Made by a program: the position numbers and the translations under genes. Source: Pardosa pseudoannulata (Eukaryota; Arthropoda; Arachnida; Araneae; Lycosidae). From it: DNA of 64,000 bases. The stretch covers positions 71,387,616-71,451,615 of the forward strand of contig CM063502.1 in assembly GCA_032207245.1 (NCBI GenBank). The letters are read 5' to 3'. The notes beneath the pieces were generated by a model. That model worked only from the letters and a program-made list of their open reading frames with translations. It was not told the origin of the DNA and searched no databases. Positions 29,182-42,955 of the stretch are shown piece by piece. Position 1 is the stretch's first letter, and every line of letters starts with the position of its first letter.

Positions 29182-29540
29182 ATGATAGATCCTTTCTCTA
29201 GCTCATGGGTTCAATTCTCAGCGAAATTGTTTGGAGGAGTTGCTTGAGGATTTCTTCATGACACTAGCGGATAATATGAATACAAACTGGGATTCATTTT
29301 TCTCGGAAAAAGAGAATCCATATTGAATTTTTATTATATTACAAGTTACAGGTCTTCTAAGTACTCATCCTTCCACTAAAAGGATTTCAACATGGTTTAC
29401 CCCTGCCGTGCACCAGGGGCATCAGCAAGCCAACTAAGTAATACACTTCAGTGGATTTTCCTAGGAGAATGATTTTGAGTATCTTATCACTAACCATTAG
29501 AAACCAAAGCTGGGACCTTCCCTCCTCTCTGATCTATCAT
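29182..29540. other. GC-richer segment bounded by a 10 bp inverted repeat
   Basis: ATGATAGATC (29182-29191) is matched by its exact complement GATCTATCAT at 29531-29540. The 359 bp between is more complex than its flanks, with GGGTTCAATTCTC (a B-box-like word) near 29207 and CCCCTGCCGTGCACCAGGGG, a hairpin-forming string, near 29400. It could be a small inverted-repeat element or a tRNA-derived SINE remnant. The inverted repeat is short and no target duplication is clear. Confidence 0.35.
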
Positions 29541-30779
29541 TGCGTTTGTATCTCAAAAGTTATTTTTACCGCCTAGATAAATACTAACAATTATTTTGTA
29601 GATTCAAATGAAAACTTAAATGTACTTCCATTTATATTTTTAAATAAAAAATTAAACACCAACGGGATAAATGCATAAATGAGATTATAAAAGCACAATA
29701 AACATATTCGTTTGAAACTGTACTAAGTTTGTTCATTTAAAATCAATGATGAAAACTGTGACAGGGGGAGAAATTGAGAACTAAGGTGAGCCTGATTATT
29801 TTCCTTCATGTTACTTGTACATTTAATACGCCTTTTGACAATTTTTTCTATAAAACATTTTATAGCTATGTTATAATCTTAAGCAGTTTCAACTGCACAT
29901 ATTTCAAGAAAAAATTTCATAAAATTAGGCTGTCACAAAGTGTCGTAATATCTTGTAAATCTAAAATAATTAAATATATTATCACCGTAATATTAAAGGA
30001 TCAAGCGATCCGGTCTGTTTCTTTCCAGTGTTTGTCATAATTTTTCAAGAAGTCTGAAATATATTACTTCATAAAAAATTATAAATAGTATTTATTAAAT
30101 TTTATATTAAAAAATAGTTGTCTTATCACTTTTCCAAGAGTTATTCGCTCATTTAATAGAGTGCTGTTTTAATACAAAGGATTTTATTTCCCAAAAATAT
30201 TTATTCAGTTTTTAGTGCTACAATATTAACTACTTCTGAAATATTTTTGACAAAATTTTCTACAGTTTTGTTCCGTTAAAATGTCGTAATGTCTTGTTTA
30301 AAATTATTTATTGAAATCTTCACAAAATCATGTGTTGTGTTTAGTCTTTTTTTATAGATGTCAGACACTATTTTCAAGAGTATTAAATATGGTTACTTCG
30401 ATGAAAAATTATAAATGGCATCCATAAATTTCCTTAATTAAAAAAGCTTTCTAATCTTTTGTCACAATTTTATTCATGCATTTTACTACAAGCTCATTTT
30501 TTAAAAAATGATTTTAATCTTAAAGTACAGATCATATCACTGTTAGTTTTATACTTTTAACTAGGTTCATTTTCAAAGATTACAAGATGCAATTATATAA
30601 AATGTGGTTCCACTAAAGTTTCGTAATGTCTTGTAAGTTTAAAATAATTAATTCTAATGCCATCGAAGTATGCAAGTATTCTACGTTCCGCTTTGTCTCC
30701 TTCCAGTGTCAGGAACTATTTTTCAAGGTAACTGAAATATGTTATCTCGGAGAGAAACTATAAATGGTGTCCTTAAAAT

Positions 30780-31330
30780 TTCGTAATTAAAACTGACATA
30801 ATCTCATCAGAATGCTCACCAGAGCGTATCGTTTGATGTTGAATTACATATTACCGATCAATACTTTCAACAAATAGCCGTTACTCTCCGCGTGTAACTT
30901 ATTCATGATTTAGCTCCAAGTCCATTCGCAACTATTCTCGCGGAGATATTTCATGCATTACATAAGCTCTCCGTCTCTGCAATGATACTCTGTCGCCCGT
31001 TAATATACTAGTCTCTACGTAATAGCTGGATGCGCGTGGAGCTTTGATGAACGCTGCAGTTCGGAACTAATGCGTGCACTGAGAATGACAGCATAAATGT
31101 TAGTGCTTAATTTTAGCCATCGCTGTGCCGTATGTCTTCTGTTTTGTAAATAGTAAATGGTGCGATAATGCTTGAGGCAGTTGCAGTCAAAGTTGAGAGT
31201 AAAACTTTGGATACGAAAATTTTTTGTTTTGTTATTTCAGGCACAAATGTTTTAGAAGTCGATTTCAATTTATGGTTTTCTGTCAAACAAAGATTGTCGC
31301 ATGTAAGGCTTCACGCTATTCGTGTAAAGC
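30780..31330. repeat. Extension block, copy 1 (paired with 31926-32470)
   Basis: This GC-richer block (words GTAACTTATTCATGA, CTATTCTCGCGGAGATATTT, AGCTGGATGCGCGTGGAGCT, TGCAGTTCGGAACTAATGCG) is repeated at 31926-32470 with very few changes over its first 500 bp, then more. Neither copy has a conserved open frame. The high similarity and CpG-containing words could reflect recent duplication alone or a functional non-coding unit. Confidence 0.85.
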
Positions 31331-31556
31331 GATGAGCCGTTTCATAATACATTATTACACATGAAATATTGTTTGTTTACATTATATTTTGAGAATTAAG
31401 ATTTTGATACATTTTATTTTTGTTTTAACAATAAATATATAAATAGTTATAGCATAAATAATAAACCAAGAATAAAAATTCGAATAGTGGAAGAGACTAT
31501 TTAGAGAGTCGTAAATACATAAATATTTAGTTCCAATGATTAATTTCTGATCTTAA

Positions 31557-31690
<134 letters not shown>

Positions 31691-32480
31691 GAGTCTGTGT
31701 GTGTGTCCGAATTCTAATTTGTCAAGTAGATTCAATTTTGTATTATTTTTTATAGAGCACTGGTCCATTAATATGTCGTAATGTCTTCTGAGTAAAAAAG
31801 ATATTCGAAATTTATCCAAGCATGCAAGTATTCTGTGGTCTACTTTCTCTTCTTCCAGATACTATTTTTCAAAGAAACTGAAATCTATTACCTCCGAGAG
31901 AAATTATAAATGGTGTCTTTAAAATTTTGTAATTAAAACTGACACAATCTCATCAGAATGTTCACCGTAGCGTATCGTTTGATGTTGAATTACATATTAT
32001 CGATCAATACTTTCAACAAATAGTCGTTACTCTCCGCGTGTAACTTATTCATGATTTAGTTCCAAGTCCATTCGCAACTATTCTCGCGGAGATATTTCAT
32101 GCATTACATAAGCTCTCCGTCTCTGCAATGATACTCTGTCGCCCGTTAATATGCTAGTCTTAACGTAATAGCTGGATGCGCGTGGAGCTTTGATGAACGC
32201 TGCAGTTCGGAACTAATGCGTGCGCTGAAAATGACAGCATAAATGTTAGTGCTTAATTTTAGCCTTCGCAGTGCCGCATGCTTTCTGTTTTGTAAATAGT
32301 AAATGGTGCGATAATGCTTCCGGCAATAGCATGCAAAGTTGAGAGGAAAACTTTGAGAACGAAAGTTGTTCATTTTATCATAGCAGACAGACATTTTCGA
32401 AGTCAAATTCAATTTCTCTTCATCGGTCAAGCAAAAATTATTTGTATGTGAGGTTTCAAGCCATTTCTATAAAGCTTTGT

Positions 32481-34680
32481 GCCTGCTGTTTATTCTTTAT
32501 TGCAGATAATGTTTTCATTTTTTTTTCTTGTTTAGTTTACAGTAAATATTTTCTTATCTTTAAACTATATACATACAAAGCACAGATCGATATATGTCCC
32601 ATATTTTATTTAAAAATTAGAATAAAATGTTTCTTATTTATATGTTTTCCTAGCATAAATAAAATTGCAACCAGAAAATGAATTATAATTGCAAAATACC
32701 TTTATTGAGAAACTTTATTTAACTCTTTTTACTCTGCTGAAGTTGGCTGTATTTTTGTCATCATTTTTACAATGGTTTTATCCATTTTTATATTTTTTAA
32801 ATTTGTTTTCAATAGATATCCTTTCTCAAATAATTTATGGTGATAAAGAAATGGAATTTTTAAGAACATTTTGTTAATTACTAGTTATATATTAATAAAA
32901 AATCTAGCTTCTTTGCATTTTGTACTTTCTATTTTAATTATCGTCTATTGAACGATGGTCTATTAAACTTAAGTGCTGGCTTTATTGCTATATACTTATG
33001 AACATTTAACTTTTATGAGCAAATAGTTTACAGTTTTTTTCTTACTAGTTATTTCTCAAAATGTTTTTAATATATTAAAATGAAATCATGTTAATAGTTA
33101 TTAATTTCTAATTATGATATGAAACAAAGCCTACCTTTTTTCTATTTAGTTATTTTAATTTTTAAGGAATATTAAAAGAAATTGGTTGTTTGTTTATTGT
33201 AAAATTGAAATATGTAAAATTTCAATTATATCAATAAATTTTAAATGCATTGTAAAACTTTTAAAATTTCTTGATTCTAAATTTTTGAAATATTAAATTT
33301 CAAACGTTCAAACGCATTTTGTACCTTGCTGATATCTCACTTTAAATAGAAAGAAAGTTAAGGCAAATTAAAATTTTTGCTTCAGATGTCACGTTTATAC
33401 ATAAATGAATTAATGAAACTTTATAATTTTTTATTACAAATTTCCTTTTCTAGATTTTAGGACTGATGTCTTACATCATATTCTTAAAAGCTTCTTGAAA
33501 TTTTATGTATCGACTGATGTAAGTACATATGTAATAGGAATTATACATAAAATAGCTTAACCATTAATTTTGTATTCCAGAATTTTAAGTACTTAACATT
33601 AAAAATTTGACATCTTTCATGTTTTTTTATTTTCAACAAAACCTTACATACAAATATTTGATATATGGATTATAAATGAGGTATTCTTACGTTTTATCGA
33701 CTATGTATGTAAAAGAATTTGTATTGTAACTGTAAAATATTTTTTCATACCTTTCATAGATTGTTTCTAAAAAACTCGTTTTAAAATATTATTTTAAAAA
33801 TAATGATGCATTATATTTTTAATGGAAACTAGATATATCAATATTTAGGTCTGACAGAAAATTGCGTTCGTAAACGAATATTAACTGTTAAATCGACAAA
33901 AAATTATATTTCCCAGAAAAAATACATGTGAAAAGGAATTCAGTTCTGAACATTTTAAAACAATTCGTTTAAAAATATACCAATATTGAAAGCGTGTCAG
34001 CTGTTTACTGTAAACGAATTTAAAGTTACAAAACTTTAACCTGATTTTCTCAAACTGTGTTATTTTCATGTAAAGCGCATGTTATCTCAAAAAGTTTTTC
34101 ATATTTTATACAAATTTTACAAAATATAATTTTCAGCCGATTGATCCTAAATTTTCTTGCATATTTTTCAACATATGCTTTTTTTTTTTTTTTTGCAAGG
34201 ATAAATTTTTAAATTTTAAAGAAAAATTTAATGTTTTATTCAAATATTTTTTAAAAATAAATATGTATCTTAAATGTATACAAATTTAGTTTCAAAGTTA
34301 TTTTGAGAAATTGTAGTATATTTTAAAACAATAAGTTTGTCTTAAACATAATTATATTTTTATTAATCCTGCGCGTTAGCCTTGATATCATTTTTGATAA
34401 CAACAAACTGTCTCTTATTTAAAACTTTTTAACAAAAATATTTGTTATGTTTCTAGAATGAATTAGATATGTGTGTAAAAATGATAATTGTTTTCTAAAT
34501 GTGTTAAAAAATTATGTTTTCAAAACTGGTAGATTTAAAGGTATAAAAAATCGAAGATGATATCTTTTTTTTTTACATTTTTAGACTTTTAAGAGCCATA
34601 TAACCTTTTTTATTTTTTCCAATGCAGAAATACTTACTATTAAATCATCCTCTACTGCAAAGCCACAATTTTTTGTTACC
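32481..34680. other. Unique AT-rich stretch, nothing recognised
   Basis: Frames at 32442-32681, 32689-32877 and 33881-34069 (minus) show no domain. A small perfect hairpin, AATTGAAAT and ATTTCAATT with a 7-base loop, lies at 33203-33227. Confidence 0.55.
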
Positions 34681-34689
34681 CATTTAATT

Positions 34690-35010
34690 ATGGGAGAACC
34701 ATATATGTGGACATCATTATTCCCAACGACAACACACGAAAATAAATTGTTTCCTTAACTTTTAGAAGCAGAGACCAGGAAGACAACTCTGCTCGCCAGC
34801 TTTTACCCCTGTTTTGGCTTACCTGCTACCTCTAAAGGCGTGGTTTGGAAACTTAAGGACATTCCGACAACAAACCCTTTATACGTGCTTAAGCCGCAGT
34901 TAACGAATACGACGGATCTTGGCCATCTCCAGTCTCAATTTCCCAACCCCCCGGTTTTAAAATCGATGACTTTGCAGACTCATCTACCGTTGCTCGGAGT
35001 GAAATAATAT
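34690..35010 (-). other. GC-richer island with a consensus splice donor on the minus strand
   Basis: About 300 bp differ sharply in composition from the surroundings. On the minus strand a frame of about 42 codons runs open from about 34950 and includes STYKGFVVGMSLSFQTTPLE, then reaches AGCAG|GTAAGCC at about 34823, a perfect match to the donor consensus CAG|GTAAG. No protein family is recognised. It may be a single exon of an unidentified gene, an exon of a non-coding RNA, a promoter region, or a mobile-element remnant. One good donor site is weak evidence by itself. Confidence 0.3.
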
Positions 35011-36970
35011 AATATACAGAATAAAAGAAGGGGGTGTTAACGAAAAGACTGCTTTTGTTTTATAACACACAGAAAGAGTCACTAATGAAGACTTGAACTT
35101 ATAAGATTGATGAATCCCCACACATAGCCTTGTTCTGATAACTTTAAATTTTCACATGTTCTCTTATCTGAATTTGTAAATGGCTGAAAACAGGAGAAGA
35201 AATTTTCAACCAACGGTGAAATTCGGAGAAACCTTAAACAATGATCCAAAAACGCAGGGAGTAACTTTTTATTGAAGGAATAAGAAAGCTATGGCTTAAA
35301 AAATGACATTGAAAACGAAGGTGACTATATTGAAAAATAAAATTTAATATTCGTATATAATTTTCTAAATTTTTCAAAATTGTATTGACTTTTCGATGAA
35401 AAAAAAATACCCTAACTTTCTGACAATCTTTTATTTTGTACTCTATTTGTATTTAAGCTTCAGATGTAAGTAGATAAAAACTAAAGGATAACTTCATTAA
35501 AACAGGGAAATTAAATTTAAAAATTCAACAACTTAACAAAAAAATATTTATATTCACAAACGTATTGGAAATGTCTTCATAATTGTATATTGTTTTATAT
35601 ATTTTGTGTCAAATTGAAATATGCCTTTAAAATAGGAATATGTTTTAATTGTTTTAAAAAAGAAAGACCTTACCACTAAAAATAAAATACTATGAGTTTT
35701 TAGATTAAGCACAATGCATTCCAAAAATTGTATTATGTTATACTAATTTTTTTATTTTATCACTCTTTTTATCTTTGCTTGAGTACTTCACTTGTTGAAT
35801 AGTATTCCTCATATAAATCGGGGGATTCATTGGAGGTGTCACTTAGATTGATGGCCCCATCTTACAAAGTTGGATACAGTTTATATTTTAGTTTGTATTT
35901 GAGAGCAACGGGAAATATTCAATGCATCGAATATCTTGTTAAGCTTTTTTTGCAAGTCAAAATAGTATGAGTTGCAGTTTCAATCTGGTAAAGGCATTAA
36001 TCAGAGTCAGCATTTATTTAAACTATGTGGCAAATACTTTAAGAGTTTTCCATTTTAGATCTTTTACCAGCAGTAATACATGTACAATAAAATAAATACA
36101 TGTTTACATTAAAGATTTTGAACTATTTTTAGAATCATCAATAAAGTGTTTGACTTCATAGCAACATTAAATTCATAAAAAGAGGTATTTAAAAGATATG
36201 TATATTTTTAGTAATAAATAAAGTAGAAACTATGTGTTTATAGTTTTTGAGTCTGGGATATAAGCATCAACCTTATGTTAATGCTATATTATTACCTTTT
36301 AACCTTTAAACAACTTTGTTCATCAAAATATGTGGTATGATAACCTTAAATCATCTTTGGCTAAAACGGCTTGTATTTTGCTTGTACACTTTAACCCACA
36401 TATTGATTTTCACTGCTGCTTTTATTTCGAAAGGAAGTTGGGAAAATTACTATCAAATCACTTTAGTAATCACTCTTAAAGGATTACACAGATGAACCTA
36501 GCACGTGTTATAAAATTCAATTAAGGATTCCCGATTGGAAAATATCCGTTCTCTTTATCGTAATGCTTAATGAGCCTGTACCTACTTTAATGGTTTTGAA
36601 GAACATGCGAATTAACTCAGTCATAGCTATTTGCAACTCTTTCTACAAAAATATCCCATTAATTAAAGAAAATTCAGGGGAATAACCATGTGTTTTTCTC
36701 ATGTGTTTTGAGACCTTTTTTACTTACATGAGAACGAAATGAAATTAAAATAGAAAATGACTTGGAGAATTTCGATTTATAATCAGCATATATTACAGTT
36801 TAATTATTTGTCAGAGGTTTTAATATTATAATTCAAATGATATTGAATGCCCTTAAAATTTATTCATATTATGCAATGAATTTCCTGTTACTCATAGAAA
36901 CATGCTCTGGGAATCAACTGATGTGCAATCTACGAGCTCCATATCAACATTCCGCAGGAACCCCTCCTGT
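35011..36970. other. Unique AT-rich stretch, nothing recognised
   Basis: No repeat, coding signature or RNA gene is evident. Confidence 0.6.
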
Positions 36971-36974
36971 TTAT

Positions 36975-37135
36975 TAGGTTGGTTGTTAAGCGCTACTGTC
37001 TATGTTTTGCTACTCAAGAGATAATTAAACCACGGTGTCTTGCAGAATGGATTTCGGAAGGCTAGATATTTCCTTGCCAATAGTGCAAGCTCAACCTCTC
37101 AACTTATTTCCAGGATGCTATCTGAACGCCTAGCA
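36975..37135 (-). mobile_element. Ancient decayed copy of the tRNA-derived SINE
   Basis: Aligned with the complement of the copies at 11.4 and 42.8 kb, this region retains GGTTGGTTG, AAGCGCTACTGTCTATGTTT, TTGCTACTC, GATTTCGGAAGGCTAG and TTGCCAATAGTG in the right order and spacing. These correspond to the tail, the TAGCCCTCGTG region, the GATTCCGAACGGCTAC segment and the GCCATAGTGG (tRNA 3' part) of younger copies. The tRNA-like head is strongly eroded. Confidence 0.5.
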
Positions 37136-37589
37136 CAGTATTCTTAATTTGTTTATTTATCTGTAATTTTATGAATGCAAGTATCCCATTGTAATTCAAT
37201 TGCATTTTTCAAATTGTCAGTTAAACACTCCAAAGATAATAAGACATTTATTACTTGTCGAAATAAAAGGCATTAAACAATCTAGGGGCATCTTCTCTGC
37301 ATTGAGCTTCACATTTGACCTAATGTTTTTCATTACATTTCTGCAAAGTTAAAAATGAAAAATATACAAATTGTTTATATCACACACACATTTATTAAAC
37401 ATTCCTAATACTATAGATATAAATCTGAATTCATACATTTTAGTTTAAACCTATGCTAGTTAAAACTATTCTTATTTTTAAATTTATAACCCAAGAAAAA
37501 TACCCATAAGCAATAATTTTGTTAGTCACCCAATAGACAACTTTAATGAAGTTTGATTTTTCTTCTTTCATTTAAATGCATATTGTCAA

Positions 37590-39075
37590 AAGTAACCTTA
37601 TATTATCCATTTAGTTGGAGATGCTTGTTAAGTTAATACTTATTCAGGCATTGTTACACAGCATTCATCAACAAATGTATGACTGAAGAATATAGTTATT
37701 AATATTGAATTTTTCTTATCGAGTCTAAAACGGATTCAAAGAACTCATTTATCATTTCAATTTCTTTGTTTATTGCATTATTTAACAGTCCTTACATTCA
37801 ACTTTAATAAAATGAGTAAATTAATAATTTCAAGTAACACCTTCCTAAGAGAAAGTTCTATTTTTTTCTTTAAAAGTTTACCTTTATGTGTGTATTTTGT
37901 ATCAAATCCAACCAGATGTCATTAATTATGAGAAATTTGTGAAATTCGTACTTATTTTGGAACTTTTCCAAAACATTTACAGCAAATTTAAGAGTATTCG
38001 ACTTATTTCTGCTATAATTAATTTTACTGTACTAATATTTAATTTCTCTTATCGAATTTGAAAATAATTCAAAGGAATCATTTTTCGCAAAAAATATTAT
38101 TAGGTCATATTCTGCAAAGTATGTTTAGTCCATACATAATTTCATTAAATTTTTAAATCTATATTTCCATCTACAATTTAAAAAAAATAATTTTTATAAG
38201 AATCCCATGTGGTTCTTTCAGCTAACCACTCGCTTTTTGTTTCAAATATCATCTGAGGTTATTTATAATTCTTCATTTCTTATTCCTCATTCCAAAGTAT
38301 TCATCAACAAATTTAGGGTCCTTCTTCTTTTAATGTTTAACTTCTATCAATTTTTAAAAGGTTTCTACGAGTTAATTCGTCAATTCCCTTTAGTACTTAT
38401 TATTTAAAATTTCTGAAATAAAGCTACAATCATTTGCAAAAATTAAAAAGTTCAAAAACTATTTAAAAAGTGGAAATAAATCCTTAATTTAGTTTCGTTA
38501 TCCATGCAATTTCTGTTATTTTCTTTTAACTAACTGCATATATTTTGTGTCTTATCATACCATCTGTTTATAAGATTTTAATGCAGTTAGTACTTACAGG
38601 CATCATTCCAAAACATTTAACAACAAATTAATGAGTCTACGGAATAATATTTAACATCTACTGCCTAATCTGAAAAGTATTAGAAGAGCTAATTTATCAT
38701 CTCTGTTTTGTAATGCGCACATACTTTAACAGAACTAACATTTTACTTCAACTGTATGCGCATATCAATAATTTCAGCAGAAATTTAAAAAATGAAATTA
38801 ACACCTTTGACGAGTTCCATGCAGTTCCTATTCTTTTCTTTCCCCCAACTGCATTTACTTGGTGTCGAATTAAACCTGAGATCATCCATTTATACTGAGA
38901 TGTTTGTGAAGTTCCTATTTATCTAGGCATCATTCCAAAACATTTATCAACAAATAGGAGTTTATGTACTAATATTTAATTTCGCTTATCGTGTCTGAAA
39001 AGGATTTGAAAAGCTCATTTATCACTTCAGTTTAGAAGCGTTGCATATTCTTTAATAATCGGTAACTTCAATCAT
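37590..39075. repeat. Diverged tandem array, about 320 bp unit
   Basis: A motif of the form AT(T/C)GA(A/G)TCT(A)AAAA(C)GGATT(C/T)(A/G)AA(A/G)A(A/G)CTCATTTATCA occurs at about 37724, 38055, 38668 and 38990, in part strongly altered. The spacings are 331, about 2 x 306 and 322 bp. Each unit also contains CATT(C/G)(C/A)AAAACATTTA(T/C)(C/A)A(A/G)CAAAT and TTTAATTTC(T/G)CTTATCG. Units differ considerably, so the array is old. Frames at 38207-38407 and 38713-38898 fall in different parts of the unit and are not shared. Confidence 0.8.
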
Positions 39076-41304
39076 ATCCAAAGGATAACAATAATTTTTA
39101 AAAAGAAAATAACTTTAAAAATGAAGACAATTGTTTGACTTTGATTTTAAAATGCCCTAATGTCTAAACTACTATCACTTACTAACAGCTATACTTGAAC
39201 TTTCAAATATAAGAGAATTGTATTGTTCTAAAAAAATGTTCCTCTTTAAAACAATATGATATATTTGTTACTTAATTGCTAAGTAAATTACAGAGCCTTT
39301 ATATCAAAAATCATAAAACAATCTAAAGTCAATTTTCAATAAACTGTTAAAAATTGCACTTTACCTTTTGAAACAGTCTGTACATTTAATACTAATCATA
39401 AGCCTAAATTAATAAATCCTATGCTAATTTTTAAATATAAGATATTTTTGTAGCTGAAGTAAAATTATTCAATTTGGATTGAAAAGATTCAAATGTTAGA
39501 TGCAATGATACTAAATTTTTCAAGTGCAAGAACATTACAATATATTTGATGTGATCTTGTAATTTTGGGAAATTTTAGTGTTTTCTTTACTTTTAAAATA
39601 CAGAAAATTCGTCACAGAGCTTATTCTTTAAGTTAATTAGTCTAAAATATTCTAAATTTGATTTTTTAATAAACTGTTAGAGAAGACGCTTCATATTTTT
39701 AAAGAACCGCCCATTTATCGTAAATTAATGAGTTTAATAACAAATGAAAAAATGAAGCTTACTTTATAACAAAAGAAAAATTCATTTAAAGAATCTTCTT
39801 ACCTGAAATGCTGTGATGGTTTTCAGTCGAAGAAAAACGAAATTTTTAACAGGATTTTTTTTTCACGTTTAAGAAACTCTATCGTTACTTTATTGCTAAA
39901 ATGTGGAAAATGAGTTAGAGAGCCTATCCTATTCCTGAAATAGCATAAAACAATCCAAAGTCGATTTTTCAATAAAGCAAGCGCAATGCGACATGAGCTC
40001 CAGTTATTTCGATTTATTATTCATTACATCCCAAAACAGACCATGCAGTTAAAATCCATTCTAATTACGCCAAGCATCGTGATCTAATTTACGAAGGCCA
40101 TACCGCTCAGTTGGGTTTGAACTGAGCATTCGGGTCCAAAACTTGGTATTTTATTTGCCGTTAGGAATGACAACATTGCCTGAGATATTATTAATAAACC
40201 AGGAAAAGGATTAGGGAGAAAGTGTTGTGAACATAAATATTTTTATCAGATCATTTTATCAGATTCCAACTCGAGATAATTTTGATTTCATATCTAAATT
40301 CTCCGCACAAATAATTTAATGAAACACAGTTTCGTAACTTTTGAAAATCTGAGGAAATTTTGGACTCCAAATTTAAATATATTTGAAAATAGGATTAAAA
40401 CTGTCGTTTCCATTACTCCGAGATAAGTACTTTAGAACTATTTATTTACATTCATATTAATTTTATATCCATAGAGGTATGAATACATCAGATGAATACA
40501 ATCCCGTTAGATCAAATGAAAATTTAAAATTCTGGATATTTTTCAACTCAAGCTTTCAGAAAAATCACAAGGGACTTTCAGCGGTACAATTTCAGATCTC
40601 TCAGAAACGAATGTAATACTGTACAAATTTTTGAAACTTCATTGATTAATTAAGTATCTTATGATTTATTTAACAACTTTTCCAGTTGACAGTTTAGAAA
40701 ATTTCATTTTATGTAACACTTCTCATCGTGGTATCATTCATAAATAATTGATGATGGTAATATTTTGAATAGCAATATTCATTTCTAAGAACTCTTGTAA
40801 AGGAAATTAAATTCTTCCAGACTTGCTTACTAATATAAAACATGCCGTCTCGTAATACTAAATACAAAATTAATTTCATTAACGCTAAAATTCAATGCGT
40901 AAAACTTGAAGCAACAAGTTAAAACATAACAAATTAATATTAAAATATTTCTGCATAGGCACATATGGTGTTTTGCATGTAATATATGTGTGCTTGTGTA
41001 CGTGCATATGTATCTTTTACACATTGTATGCGGGACACGTACTGGTATGTTTTCTAACGAATTATACTTGGTCATGTACTAGTACGGGTTAGAGTAACAA
41101 CATGGTTCGTTTGTGGGTACAAAAATAATGGTATATACAGGAAAACGAAGCCGAATGTTTTTATCTACTACATAGATTCTGGAAAATTCCAGATAAATAA
41201 AAACTAGTTTTTACATGAGTCGATGCGGAACCACAGAACGAGAAGTTTGATTCAAAAATCAGTTTAGATTTAAAATTAACTTTGTATTTATTCTTGCGAA
41301 AATG

Positions 41305-41308
<4 letters not shown>
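39076..41308. other. Unique AT-rich stretch with one small hairpin
   Basis: No gene recognised. GCTCAGTT and AACTGAGC (40105-40112, 40120-40127) form a perfect 8 bp stem with a 7-base loop. The minus frame at 40830-41075 (81 codons) lacks a recognisable domain. Confidence 0.5.

Positions 41309-41361
<53 letters not shown>
41309..41361. repeat. (TA)n microsatellite, short
   Basis: About 52 bp of uninterrupted TA. Confidence 0.95.
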
Positions 41362-41366
<5 letters not shown>

Positions 41367-42753
41367 TATATATTTCAATATAAAATACGAAAAGTTGGTT
41401 TAAAAATTAAATAATTTTCGATCTATTGGGATTTAACTGAATAACTAAATTTACTAAACAAAACGCTCGCTCCCGGTACAATTCCACTGCGAAATGTACC
41501 CGCACACAATGTGTTAAATGTGTTTTCGAGTGTGTACTATACAAATGTATGTAAGTAGTCAGTGGGTTGACAATAATTGCTTAATGTAAGGAGGTTTTAT
41601 ATGTCTGATTGCGATGGTTTTTACAAAAACAAAATTCCAAAATATGAAAAAGAATGTCATTTTTAGAAATCTTTAATAAACTTTTTACATTACTATATTT
41701 TATTAATTTTAAATATATTAATTATTTTTTATTAACTTTATTTTTTAATAATTCAAAAACTTCCTGAAATATAACCGTATTGTAAATATATCTCCTGTGT
41801 GTATACCTGTGTTTTAACAATCTTATTTTTTTGCGGTCGTTTTGTTGTTGCTGTTTTCTTTTACAATTTGATATCAGTATAAAAAATTCTTGTTCGGCCG
41901 ATTTTTCGGTAATAAATATGCATAGTTGAACTTGCATTAATATTCATAGCTTCCAAAACCTTTACTTGGCTGTACATGTCATCAGTGAAGCACAAACAGC
42001 TTCCATAACATAAAATGTAAGTGTGGTAAAGCCTATAACGTAGAATCCTTTCAAGATATAGTTTTTAAACTCTTTGAGTAGTTTTACTTATAACCGTCTG
42101 TAATAAAATGTTATAATTTAATAATCATTGAATTTGTAGCTAAAATTAATGAAAGAGTTTCATGAGAAAAGCGAATGAAATGCCATTTGCATTGGACGTG
42201 ACAACTGTTGCTTACACCCTTATATTTAAAACTTTAATCTTCCAAACACGAAAACTATGTGAATTATATATTTTTGTTATCAACAGAATGTAGTTAGTTT
42301 TTTAAATTTTATATTGAAATCTTTTCTTAAAAATAAAGGAGTGGGACCATTTCATGTAGTATGTCATATCTAAACTTATCGATTGTTTTATTGTTCTTTA
42401 AATCTGAAGGAAAAACCATTGGTTTTCTATTAGCTTTTGTGAAAATAAAAATGAAATGCATTGTAGATTTTATCACAAATCCAGTGAAGCATTTGAAAAT
42501 ACTTTGTGAATTAATTTATTTGGAGATAAATTTGACGAATTAAATTATGAATTGACATATTTGTCAGACATCATTGAATACAAGTGTAAAACTAATATAC
42601 TGCCATGTATGAACCTATGGAGACCCCTGCTATGGCTCGACGATTCTTAAAGAAGTATCCGCAGGGATCACATCATATATAAAACCATGCTCAGAAGGGA
42701 TTCACATGGTGCAGTTAAATGAAACAACTAGATTTAGACACTGGCATTTATTT
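41362..42753. other. Unique AT-rich stretch, nothing recognised
   Basis: Frames at 41722-41937 (minus) and 42361-42543 (plus) have no domain or conserved context. Confidence 0.6.
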
Positions 42754-42955
42754 AAGATAGTATAAAAGCCGAACGCTGGCCGATTGGTTAGGACGCTGAT
42801 CGTCGGTACCGGAGTTCGTGGGTTTGAATCCCACTATGGCATGGATGTTCGTAGCCGTTCGGAATCGGCTTTAAGCAGTAGGTCCCGGTCTCATTAGCCC
42901 TCGTGTGCAAAACAGTAGACCATAGCGCTCTAAAACAAAAAAAAAGATAGTATAA
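42754..42955 (+). mobile_element. tRNA-derived SINE, full copy with perfect 12 bp target-site duplication
   Basis: The head, GCCGAACGCTGGCCGATTGG to TCCCACTATGGCA, is a tRNA-like structure with a GGTTTGAATCCC B box and an A-box-like TGGCCGATTGGTTAGGAC. The body matches the 11.4 kb copy (CGTTCGGAATCGGCTTTAAG, GGTCTCATTAGCCCTCGTGT) and ends in an A-rich tail instead of (CCAA)n. The duplication AAGATAGTATAA is present at 42754-42765 and 42944-42955 without mismatch, so this is the youngest copy in the window. The minus frame at 42788-42982 is an antisense shadow of it. Confidence 0.93.
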
